Assembly: GCA_021846225.1 (NCBI GenBank)
Contig: JAJZCG010000028.1
Location: 1-32,538, forward strand
Source of the DNA: Pseudomonadota bacterium
Lineage (GTDB): Bacteria > Pseudomonadota > Alphaproteobacteria > Acetobacterales > Acetobacteraceae
Reading direction: 5' to 3'
DNA length: 32,538 nt
The stretch's first letter is position 1. Each line of letters begins with the position of its first letter. Of this stretch, positions 8,377-15,524 are shown piece after piece. The position numbers and the translations under genes are program-made. The notes beneath the pieces are model-generated. The model was not told where the DNA came from and made no database searches. It saw nothing but the letters and a program-made list of their open reading frames with translations.

Positions 8377-8458
8377 CAATCTCCTCGCCCATACCCTATT
8401 TCAGCTCAGCGCCCTGGTGGCGCGATGGTCCGAGTTCAGGGAAGCGAGTGGATTGAGT

Positions 8459-10462
8459 ATGCCGTTAAGTATCATTTCCGCCAATCGTCTGCGTGATGGC
8501 GCCACCGTCTGGCGCACGGCCAGCGGCGAATGGGCCGAGCAGGTGCAAGCCGCCGGTCCGCTCGATGCCGATGCCCTGGCGGTCGGCTTGCAAGAGGCCG
8601 CGCTGCAGCCGCAGGTGGTGGTGGATGTCCACGAGGTTCCCGTCACCCTTGAGGCGGATGGCACCCCGCTCCCCGCCACCCAGCGCGAGGCAATTCGCGC
8701 CGAAGGCCCCTCCGTCCGCCCGGATCTCCCGGTTAGCACCTGGGGTGCCACTGGCGCCGCCCTGCCGCCGCTGCCCTCGGCCACCTCAACGTCCCCCTTC
8801 GCCGGGATTTACCGTTACGACGATTACGACCGCCAGTTCCTGCGCGACCGTGCCGCCACCTTCGGCGCGCAGGCCGCCCGCCGCCTCGCCGGTGAGCTGA
8901 GCGAGGATGAGTTCAAGCCCCTGCGCCTGATGAACGGCCTCTACCTCCAGCTCCACGCCTACATGCTGCGCGTGGCCCTGCCTTATGGCATCCTCAGCGC
9001 CTCGCAGTTGCGCCAGCTCGCCTATGTCGCCCGCCATTACGATCGCGGCTACGGCCATTTCACCACCCGCCAGAACATCCAGTTCAACTGGATGCGCCTG
9101 GAGGATGCCCCGGCGGTCCTGGCTCTGCTGGCCGAGGCTGACATCCACGCCATCCAGACCAGCGGCAACTGCGTGCGCAACGTCACGACGGATGAATTCG
9201 CCGCCGCCGCCGCGGATGAAATCGTCGACCCGCGCGTCTACGCCGAAATCCTGCGCCAGTGGTCGACTGACCATCCCGAGTTCACCTATCTCCCGCGCAA
9301 GTTCAAAATCGCCATCACCGGCTCCCCGCAGGACCGCGCGGCCGTGCGCGTGCACGACATCGGCATCATGGCGCGGCGCAACGCGCAAGGTGAGCCGGTG
9401 TTCCAAATCTTCGCGGGCGGCGGCCTCGGGCGCATCCCGGTCATCGCCGTCAAGCTGCGCGACGAGCTGCAGGTGCACGACCTGCTGCGCTATGTTGAGG
9501 CCATCCTGCGCGTCTACAATGCGCTGGGCCGGCGCGACAATATCCACAAGGCGCGCATCAAAATCCTCATCCGGGAGATGAAGCCCGAACACTTCATCAA
9601 AATGGTCGAGGACGAATTCGCCGCCATGCCGGCTGATTATTGTCTGCTCGCGGAGGATGTGGTGGCCGCTGTCGGCGCCCGGTTCGTTCCCCCGCCGTTT
9701 GAAACCCTGGAGGCAGAACCGGCGGCCTTCACCGAGGCGTTGAAGCGCGACCGCGCCTTCCGCGCCTGGGTGCGCACCAACACCCATCCGCACCGCCAGC
9801 CCGGCTACATCTCGGCGGTGATTTCGCTGAAAACCCCCGGCAGCATCCCTGGTGACGTCAAGGCTGGCGAGATGGACAAAATCGCCGATCTCGCGGATCG
9901 TTTTTCCTTCGGCGAGCTGCGCGTCACGCATCAGCAGAACATGGCCGTCCCGCATATCCGCAAGGCGGAGCTGCATGAATTCTGGTCTGAGCTTGTCGCC
10001 CTCGGCCTCGCCGCGGGCAACATCGGCCTGGTGACGGACATCATCGCCTGCCCCGGCATGGATTATTGCGCCCTGGCCACGGCCCGCTCCATCCCGGTCG
10101 CGCAGCGCATCGCCGAGCGTTTCGCCGACCCGCAGCGCCAGCAGGACATCGGCCCGCTCGATCTCAACATCTCCGGCTGCATCAACGCCTGCGGGCATCA
10201 CCATGTCGGCCATATCGGCCTGCTCGGCGTCGATAAAAGCGGCACCGAAGTCTACCAGATCACCCTGGGCGGCGCCTCGGACGAAAAAGCCGCCATCGGC
10301 ACCATCATCGGCCCGGCCGTGCCCACCGAGCAGGTGCCCGAGACGGTGGAGAAAATCGTCAACGCCTACATCGCGCACCGCACCGAGGGCGAAACATTCA
10401 TCGACACCTACCGCCGGCTTGGCCTGGCGCCGTTCAAGGAGGCAGCTTATGGCAATCATTAA
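8459..10462 (+). CDS. cysI: DUF2849-sulfite reductase hemoprotein fusion
   Basis: A 667-residue protein. Residues 1 to about 92 match DUF2849 (NRLRDGATVWRTASGEW, then REAIRAEGPSVRPDLP), normally a separate small protein next to cysI in alphaproteobacteria. After a Pro/Ser-rich linker (93-115) comes a full assimilatory nitrite/sulfite reductase beta-component from IYRYDDYDRQFLRDR. Visible motifs include HFTTRQNIQFNW (about 200-211) and QTSGNCVRN (about 233-241). The siroheme/[4Fe-4S] ligands are Cys531, Cys537, Cys574 and Cys578. It reduces sulfite to sulfide for cysteine synthesis. The ATG at 8459 begins exactly where DUF2849 begins; its ribosome-binding site is weak (AGGGAAG about 12 bases upstream). 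DUF934 overlaps its 3' end by 14 bases. No cysG or cysH is adjacent. Confidence 0.93.
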   Translation: MPLSIISANRLRDGATVWRTASGEWAEQVQAAGPLDADALAVGLQEAALQPQVVVDVHEVPVTLEADGTPLPATQREAIRAEGPSVRPDLPVSTWGATGAALPPLPSATSTSPFAGIYRYDDYDRQFLRDRAATFGAQAARRLAGELSEDEFKPLRLMNGLYLQLHAYMLRVALPYGILSASQLRQLAYVARHYDRGYGHFTTRQNIQFNWMRLEDAPAVLALLAEADIHAIQTSGNCVRNVTTDEFAAAAADEIVDPRVYAEILRQWSTDHPEFTYLPRKFKIAITGSPQDRAAVRVHDIGIMARRNAQGEPVFQIFAGGGLGRIPVIAVKLRDELQVHDLLRYVEAILRVYNALGRRDNIHKARIKILIREMKPEHFIKMVEDEFAAMPADYCLLAEDVVAAVGARFVPPPFETLEAEPAAFTEALKRDRAFRAWVRTNTHPHRQPGYISAVISLKTPGSIPGDVKAGEMDKIADLADRFSFGELRVTHQQNMAVPHIRKAELHEFWSELVALGLAAGNIGLVTDIIACPGMDYCALATARSIPVAQRIAERFADPQRQQDIGPLDLNISGCINACGHHHVGHIGLLGVDKSGTEVYQITLGGASDEKAAIGTIIGPAVPTEQVPETVEKIVNAYIAHRTEGETFIDTYRRLGLAPFKEAAYGNH

Positions 10463-10925
10463 CGCACAGGGCCAGGAAGTTGCGGACAGCTGGAGCGCCG
10501 CCGCGCCCGGCGCCGCCCCCGCAGCCTACACCATCATCTCCCTGGCGGAGCTGCCCCCGCCCGGCTCGCCGCTGCCCGCCCCGCTCGGCGTGCAAATCCC
10601 CCCCGGCGCGGCGCTGGAGGCCATTGCCTCCCGTCTGGGCAGCTTCGCCCTCATCGCCATCGAATTTCCCAAATTCCGTGACGGCCGGGGCTTCACCCTG
10701 GCGCGCAACCTGCGGCTTAAATACGGCTTCACAGGCGAAATCCGCGCCGTCGGCCATGTCATCCCGGACCAATTCGCCGCCTTGCTGCGTTGCGGCTTCT
10801 CCACCTTGAGCACCTCGCCCGAGCACCCCGCCGCGCAGTGGCGCCTGGCGTCCAGCACGCCGGATACCCCGGCGCATCCGGGGCAGTTGCTCTCCCGGCT
10901 CATGAGCCGCGGCCTGGCGGCGTAA
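10449..10925 (+). CDS. DUF934 family protein of the sulfite-reduction cluster
   Basis: A 158-residue protein matching DUF934: FPKFRDGRGFTLARNLR followed by KYGFTGEIRAVGHV and QFAALLRCGFSTL. The family is nearly always beside cysI and is presumed to help assimilatory sulfite reduction, but its biochemical role is not established. The ATG at 10449 follows a strong AAGGAGG (10436-10442) and overlaps the end of cysI by 14 bases, so it is co-transcribed. The frame stays open upstream to 10203, but that part is a shadow of cysI. The first 30 residues are Ala/Pro-rich and variable. Confidence 0.9.
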   Translation: MAIINAQGQEVADSWSAAAPGAAPAAYTIISLAELPPPGSPLPAPLGVQIPPGAALEAIASRLGSFALIAIEFPKFRDGRGFTLARNLRLKYGFTGEIRAVGHVIPDQFAALLRCGFSTLSTSPEHPAAQWRLASSTPDTPAHPGQLLSRLMSRGLAA

Positions 10926-10951
10926 CAGCCGCCGCCACCTGTGCGCGGGGC

Positions 10952-10995
10952 GCCAGAGTCTGATTGGTTTAAGTGAGATCAGGCTCTGGCTATTT
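10952..10995 (+). terminator. Long imperfect palindrome, likely terminator or dispersed repeat
   Basis: GCCAGAGTCTGAT (10952-10964) and ATCAGGCTCTGGC (10978-10990) form a 13-bp stem with one G-U pair (on plus-strand RNA) around a 13-base loop, followed by TATTTT. It ends the cysI-DUF934 operon. Its shape and loop also resemble dispersed palindromic elements found between genes in alphaproteobacteria; copy number in the genome would decide. Confidence 0.65.
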
Positions 10996-10996
10996 T

Positions 10997-11061
10997 CCGA
11001 GGGCGATTCACGCTTTCGGTTGCCACGCTGGCGCGCGTCAACTTCAAACGATCGCGCTCGG
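10997..11061 (-). repeat. Structured repeat, unit 1
   Basis: A 65-base imperfect palindrome. Outer arms CCGAGGGCGAT (10997-11007) and ATCGCGCTCGG (11051-11061) pair except for one central mismatch. Inside are the conserved blocks TCACGCTTTCGG and TCAAACG, and a variable tip stem. It shares both blocks with unit 2. On minus-strand RNA a C/A mismatch of the inner helix becomes a G-U pair, which favours that strand as the transcript. Confidence 0.75.
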
Positions 11062-11069
11062 GCAATTTT

Positions 11070-11128
11070 TTAGGGCGATTCACGTTTTCGGCTCGCTCAC
11101 CTAAGCGAACCTCAAACGATCGCGCTAA
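11070..11128 (-). repeat. Structured repeat, unit 2, overlapping the dehydrogenase stop codon
   Basis: A 59-base imperfect palindrome. Arms TTAGGGCGAT (11070-11079) and ATCGCGCTAA (11119-11128) pair with the same single mismatch as in unit 1, though the outermost bases differ from unit 1 on both sides in a compensating way. The tip stem GGCTCGCT/AGCGAACC also differs from unit 1 but still pairs. The element includes the TAG stop (11125-11127) of the minus-strand gene. Confidence 0.75.
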
Positions 11129-12495
11129 CCCGCCGCGCGCAGCACCGTCTTCAGGTTCATGAACTCATGCAGCCCATGCGTCCCCAACTCGCGGCCATGG
11201 CCTGAGCGCTTGATCCCGCCGAACGGCGCTTCCGGCGAGGAGGCGAGCATCTGGTTGATCGCGGTCATCCCCGCCTGAATATCGCGGATGAAACGCTGCT
11301 GCTCCTGCGCGTCGCGGGTCCAAACCGAAGACCCCAGGCCGAAGGGAATATTATTGGCAATGCGGATCGCCTCATCGATATCCGCCGCGCGGAACAACAT
11401 CGCGATCGGCCCGAAAATCTCCTCATGCATGAGCGGGCTGTCCAGCGGCACCTCGGTGAGAATCCCAGCCGACATATAGGCCCCCGGCCCCGGCAGCGCT
11501 TCGCCGCCGAACAATAGCTTGGCCCCCTGGTTTTTGGCCTCCACAAGCTGCTGCAACACCGTGTCGCGCTGCTCGAAGCTGGAGAGCGGCCCCATGTCGC
11601 TCGCCGGGTCCATCGGGTCGCCCGCCTTCACGGCTTTCATCGCGGCGGAAAATTTCTCAAGAAATGCCTCGTATATATCCGCATGCACGATCATCCGCTT
11701 GCCGCAGATGCACGACTGGCCGGTGTTCTGAATCCGCGCCTTCACCGCCATGCGCACGGCCGTATCCAAATCGGCCGACGGCATCACGATGAACGGGTCC
11801 GATCCGCCAAGCTCCAGCACGACTTTTTTCAATTGCCGCCCGGCCTGTTCGGCCACCGCCATGCCCGCCCCCTCGCTGCCCGTCAGCGTCACCGCGACAA
11901 TCCGCTCATCCGCGATAATATCCGCGACCGCCTTGGATTTTACAGCCAGATTCTGAAACAGCCCAACCGGCGCCCCGGCCGCCGCCACCATTTCCTCCAG
12001 CAGCCCCGCCACGCCCTGCACATTGCTGGCATGCTTCAATAACCCAACATTGCCCGCCAGAATGGTGGGCGCGATGAACCGCACCACCTGCCAGTACGGA
12101 AAATTCCACGGCATGACCGCGAGTACCGGCCCCTGCGGCAGCCAGTGCAGCTCCGCGCTGCCGCCGGCGCTCAGCGCATGGCGCAGCGGCACCAGCATGG
12201 CCGGGCCATGCTCGGCGTAATGATGGAACGCCGCGATGCATTTCTCGACCTCGCCAACGGCCGAGGCATAGGTCTTGCCCATTTCCATTGTTGCCATGCG
12301 GGCCAGCCGGTCCTTGTTCGCCTCATACTGCGCGGCGATTTTGCGGAGCAAATCCGCGCGTGCGCTCACCGGGCTTTCCCGCCAATGCTGATACGCCGCC
12401 GCCGCCTTGCCGAGCCTGTCCTCCACCCCGGCGCTGGAGAGTTCCGCGTAGGTTGCAATTTCCTGGCCGCTCGCCGGATTAACGCTCTTGAACAT
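11125..12495 (-). CDS. sad: Succinate-semialdehyde dehydrogenase (Sad/YneI type)
   Basis: An aldehyde dehydrogenase of 456 residues, closely resembling E. coli Sad (YneI), which oxidises succinate semialdehyde to succinate. Visible motifs: NPASGQEI at the N-terminus, MEMGKTYASAVGEVEKC, PWNFPYWQV with the oxyanion Asn131, LTGSEGAG, the general-base Glu228 in LELGGSDPF and the nucleophile Cys262 in GQSCICGKR. A longer frame begins at 12531, but the ATG at 12495 has an AGGGAG site at correct spacing and gives the family N-terminus. It stands alone, with 235 non-coding bases upstream and structured repeats at its 3' end. Substrate preference within the aldehyde dehydrogenase family is inferred. 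Confidence 0.88.
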   Translation of the reverse strand: MFKSVNPASGQEIATYAELSSAGVEDRLGKAAAAYQHWRESPVSARADLLRKIAAQYEANKDRLARMATMEMGKTYASAVGEVEKCIAAFHHYAEHGPAMLVPLRHALSAGGSAELHWLPQGPVLAVMPWNFPYWQVVRFIAPTILAGNVGLLKHASNVQGVAGLLEEMVAAAGAPVGLFQNLAVKSKAVADIIADERIVAVTLTGSEGAGMAVAEQAGRQLKKVVLELGGSDPFIVMPSADLDTAVRMAVKARIQNTGQSCICGKRMIVHADIYEAFLEKFSAAMKAVKAGDPMDPASDMGPLSSFEQRDTVLQQLVEAKNQGAKLLFGGEALPGPGAYMSAGILTEVPLDSPLMHEEIFGPIAMLFRAADIDEAIRIANNIPFGLGSSVWTRDAQEQQRFIRDIQAGMTAINQMLASSPEAPFGGIKRSGHGRELGTHGLHEFMNLKTVLRAAG

Positions 12496-12635
12496 TTTCT
12501 GGCTCCCTTGAAAGGCTGGCTGTTCGCACAAGGCTAACGGCTGCCCCGCCGTTGCGCGGCGCCGCCTGGATCTTCCCGGCCAGTCTATGCCGCTCCCCTG
12601 CGGGACACAACGCCGCCCCCGGCGCCCGGATTAGA

Positions 12636-12688
12636 GCAAGGCAGCTTTTGGTCGAATCACTTGCTGCGGCTAAAAGCTGCCAACTTGC
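12636..12688. repeat. Palindromic element between sad and aidB
   Basis: GCAAG-GCAGCTTTT (12636-12649) pairs with AAAAGCTGC (12672-12680) and, after a short bulge, CTTGC (12684-12688), around a loop of about 20 bases. It is a long interrupted dyad in the 235-base gap between two minus-strand genes. There is no T-run on the minus strand. The remainder of the gap holds only a GATCATGATC palindrome (12706-12715). Confidence 0.55.
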
Positions 12689-12730
12689 CAGCCAAGACAT
12701 GGCTTGATCATGATCGATATAAGCCGATCT

Positions 12731-14356
12731 CTAATAAGGCTCCGCGGCGGCGCGGCGGATGATCGCGCGTGGCTCCACCCCCTCGGGCAGCGTGCCAAAT
12801 GTCATCCCCGCTGCGCCGTTCAGGCGCGCGGCGCAGAACGCGGCGGCGATCCAGGGCGGCGCGTGGCGCAGCAGCAGGCTGGCGGCGAGGCCCAGGGCGA
12901 GGTGTTCCGTCAGCCGCCTGGCGTTGCGCTCCAGCGGCTCGGGTGCGGCGGTCCGCAACCAGGCATCCAGCGCGGGGTGCCGGCCCGCGGCCAGGGCAAT
13001 CTCCGCGCGCAGCAGCCCCGCCGCCTCCGGCACGCGGGCGAGGGCGCGCAGCACGTCCAGGCAGATGATATTGCCCGAGCCTTCCCACAGCCCGTTCACC
13101 GGCGCATCGCGATACAGCCGCGCCAGCACATCCTCCTCGACATACCCATTGCCCCCATGGCACTCCATGGCTTCCGCCGCGACCACCGGCGCCCGCTTGC
13201 AGACAAAATATTTCGCCAGCGGCGCCAGCACGCGGTTCAGCACCCGCTCGGTAGCATCGCGCGGGGCGGCGTCCAGCGCGGCGGCGGCGCGCATTGCCAG
13301 CCACATCGCGGCCTCGGATTCCACCGCCAGATCAGCCAGCACATTGGCCATCAACGGCTGGTTGACCAGCCTGTGCCCGAAGGCGCGGCGATGCGTGGCG
13401 TGGTGGATCGCCAGCGTCACCGCCTGGCGCATCAGCGCCGCCGAGCCCAGCGCGCATTCAAGGCGGGTGAGATGCGCCATCTCCAGCACAAGCCTGATGC
13501 CGTGTCCCTCCTCGCCGAGCATCACCGCCTCCAGCCCGCGGAACTCCACCTCCGCCGAGGCGTTGGAGCGGTTGCCGCATTTGTCCTTCAGCCGTTGCAG
13601 CAGCAGAAAATTGCGGCGGGCGTCATCGCGCCAGCCTTGCGCCAGAAAGCAGGAGACACCCCCCGGCGCGCGCGCCAGCGTGAGAAAAAGATCGCTGGTG
13701 GGAACTGAGAAAAACCATTTATGCCCGGTCAGTCTCCAGGTGCCGTCACCCGCCGCGACCGCAACGCTCTGCGTCTGCCGCAAATCCGAGCCGCCCTGTT
13801 TTTCCGTCAGCGCCATCGCCACGCCGAGCGCTGTTTTCTGGTCCGGCGGCAATGGGCGCGGGTCGTATCCGGGGGAGAGAATTTTATCCTGGTATTTCGC
13901 CAGCACCTCCGGCTGGTGGCGCAGCGCCGCGATGGCGGCAAACGTCATCACCGCGGGGCAGCCAACCCCGGCTTCCCCCTGCGCCCATAAATATGAAAGC
14001 CCCGCCCGCGCCACATGCCCGCCGGGGCGCGCGGCGGTCCAGCCCAGCGCATGCACCCCATCCGCGCGGATCATCCCCATCAGCTCATGCCACGCGGGAG
14101 AGAACTCGACCATATCGATGCGGTGGCCAAAGCGGTCATGCGTGCGCAGCGCCGGCACGCAGCGGTTGGCGCTACGGGCCAGATCCTGCACCTGCGCGCT
14201 GCCCATGCGCGCGCCGCAGGCTTGCAGCCTGTCCTCCGCCCAACCGGCGCCAAAAACCTCCATGGCGGCACGCAGCGCGGCGTCTGTGGCATAGGCGTTG
14301 AAGTCGACCAGCTCGCCGGGCTGGTTGGTCACCTCATGGGTCGCATAGCCTGACAT
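12731..14356 (-). CDS. aidB: AidB-type acyl-CoA dehydrogenase, alkylation response protein
   Basis: 541 residues, the same length as E. coli AidB. AidB is a FAD-binding acyl-CoA dehydrogenase homologue induced by alkylating agents that binds DNA; its in vivo reaction is unsettled. AidB-specific features include ATHEVTNQP at the N-terminus, MALTEKQGGSD (181-191), GHKWFFSVPTSD (211-222), RLKDKCGNRSNAS (about 255-267), TRLECALGSAALMRQA and VNGLWEGSGNIICLDVLR, which holds the Glu expected at the acyl-CoA dehydrogenase base. The start is preceded by an unusual run of seven G and, just upstream, a 12-base palindrome. A DUF535 gene lies 75 bases upstream on the same strand. Membership is strong; the physiological role in this organism is inferred. 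Confidence 0.93.
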   Translation of the reverse strand: MSGYATHEVTNQPGELVDFNAYATDAALRAAMEVFGAGWAEDRLQACGARMGSAQVQDLARSANRCVPALRTHDRFGHRIDMVEFSPAWHELMGMIRADGVHALGWTAARPGGHVARAGLSYLWAQGEAGVGCPAVMTFAAIAALRHQPEVLAKYQDKILSPGYDPRPLPPDQKTALGVAMALTEKQGGSDLRQTQSVAVAAGDGTWRLTGHKWFFSVPTSDLFLTLARAPGGVSCFLAQGWRDDARRNFLLLQRLKDKCGNRSNASAEVEFRGLEAVMLGEEGHGIRLVLEMAHLTRLECALGSAALMRQAVTLAIHHATHRRAFGHRLVNQPLMANVLADLAVESEAAMWLAMRAAAALDAAPRDATERVLNRVLAPLAKYFVCKRAPVVAAEAMECHGGNGYVEEDVLARLYRDAPVNGLWEGSGNIICLDVLRALARVPEAAGLLRAEIALAAGRHPALDAWLRTAAPEPLERNARRLTEHLALGLAASLLLRHAPPWIAAAFCAARLNGAAGMTFGTLPEGVEPRAIIRRAAAEPY

Positions 14357-14366
14357 GTTCCCCCCC

Positions 14367-14378
14367 GCTTTATAAAGC
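14367..14378. promoter_or_regulatory. 12-base palindrome upstream of aidB
   Basis: GCTTTATAAAGC is a perfect palindrome 11 bases upstream of the aidB start (minus strand), directly before the G-run that would be its ribosome-binding site. Its TATAAA core could be part of a -10 element or an operator. Function is inferred from position only. Confidence 0.35.
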
Positions 14379-14431
14379 AGATGGGGTGGCGGCGGCTTTT
14401 TGCCAGCACCGGCGCCGGGCCGGCGGCGAAA

Positions 14432-15466
14432 TCAGCGCGCCAGGTGCTGAATATCGGCGTTGATCTGGTCCACCAGCGCGTAGCGGGCGCGCCAGGCGCT
14501 GCGCTTAGCCGGCGCAACCTCCTCGATGGAGCGGCGCGGGCGGATTTTGGGCAGAAGGAAGAAATCCCCCGCCACCCGCACGCCGCCCAGTTCTTCCCAG
14601 AAGGAATCGTAATCGGCGTACCAACCGGTTTTTTTCTGCCACAGGCCATGGCGGAAATGCCCGGCGTTGGAAATCGCCATGAGGTCCGCGGTGCCGAGCC
14701 GCTCGGCCAGCGCATAGGCGGCGTGGACCACCGCATCCTTCGGCCGCAAGCCGAACAACTCCTTGGTCGCCAGCACGGTGATAGCCTTGCTGTCCGCGCG
14801 GCTGGCCCCCTGCAGCCCCCCGATCCACAGGCTGGGCGGCGCCCCCGGCTTCATGGCGCCCGCCACCAGGGAGAGGCTGGCCACGCGCACATTTCCCTCC
14901 ACCCGGAACAGGTCGGCGCTCAACTCACCCTCGCGGAAGTTCAGGAAATTGAGCGACAGTGAAATGCGGTACAGTGTATCCTGCTTGCCCTTCAGCTCCA
15001 CCAGAACGGTTGGTTGCTCGCGCAACACGCTGGCAACAAAAGGTGTGCCGAGGCTCGCCAGCAGATGGTCATAATGCGTGGTGAGCAGGTTGTGTTTGGC
15101 CGCCTGCGGCAAGGAGTGGTGCAGATAGCGCTGCCCGCTTTTGCGAACCACGTCATAGGGGATCGTCTCCAGGCGGCAGATCGTGCGAATACGTTCCAGC
15201 TCACCCAGCCAGCGCAGCGTCGCGATGGGCGAGCGCACGAACCGCCAGCCCAGCCGGAATGCCTTGCGGGCATCTTTCCGGGCGATCTGCGCGGCAAGCT
15301 GCTCATGCAGCAAGCGCCAGGCGCTGGGGGGGCGAATGCTGGGCGGCTCGTCCGGGTGCGTGGGGTCAGTCTGTGCCTGCGGCGGCACACCAGTAACAGT
15401 CTGCAATGAAATACCTTGGGCGGCGGCGCCCAGTTTGATGAATGGATCCGGTCTTGCCCGGTTCAT
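14432..15466 (-). CDS. VirK/YbjX (DUF535) family protein
   Basis: 344 residues. The C-terminal half carries the DUF535 signature: WIGGLQGA, TKELFGLRPKDAVVHAAYALAERLG, AISNAGHFRHG, then YDSFWEELGG and a LPKIRPRRSIEEV-KRSAWRARYALVDQ tail. Members (Shigella VirK, E. coli YbjX) are linked to virulence factor export or peptide resistance, but no molecular activity is established. The first 45 residues are Pro/Gln/Thr-rich and look disordered; there is no signal peptide or membrane helix. It precedes aidB on the same strand by 75 bases and follows uvrC by 58. Confidence 0.85.
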   Translation of the reverse strand: MNRARPDPFIKLGAAAQGISLQTVTGVPPQAQTDPTHPDEPPSIRPPSAWRLLHEQLAAQIARKDARKAFRLGWRFVRSPIATLRWLGELERIRTICRLETIPYDVVRKSGQRYLHHSLPQAAKHNLLTTHYDHLLASLGTPFVASVLREQPTVLVELKGKQDTLYRISLSLNFLNFREGELSADLFRVEGNVRVASLSLVAGAMKPGAPPSLWIGGLQGASRADSKAITVLATKELFGLRPKDAVVHAAYALAERLGTADLMAISNAGHFRHGLWQKKTGWYADYDSFWEELGGVRVAGDFFLLPKIRPRRSIEEVAPAKRSAWRARYALVDQINADIQHLAR

Positions 15467-15524
15467 CGCACAAGTAACAAAACAGGTCTATTGTAATTGT
15501 GAGATTTAGTTCCACAGCTGCGGG

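Larger units (their letters stand above)
8095..8458 (+). other. Gene-free leader region between korB and the sulfite reductase gene
   Basis: 364 bases without a supportable gene. An in-frame upstream extension of the sulfite reductase frame exists to 8222 but codes nothing family-like. The stretch holds a korB-proximal stem-loop (8106-8148), an AT-rich core around 8161-8180 that could contain a promoter, a cluster of competing hairpins (8242-8299), an 18-base GC palindrome followed by TTT (8356-8376) and a small hairpin GCGCC-CTGGT-GGCGC (8409-8423). Confidence 0.6.

Noticed and set aside
8222-8458. 79-codon N-terminal extension of the sulfite reductase frame
   Set aside because: It covers a hairpin-rich leader, has no family similarity, and DUF2849 begins exactly at the ATG at 8459.
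8786-10459. 557-residue minus-strand open frame
   Set aside because: Antisense shadow of the sulfite reductase gene, with no recognisable domain.
12759-14294. 511-residue plus-strand open frame
   Set aside because: Antisense shadow of aidB, which aligns end to end with the known family.
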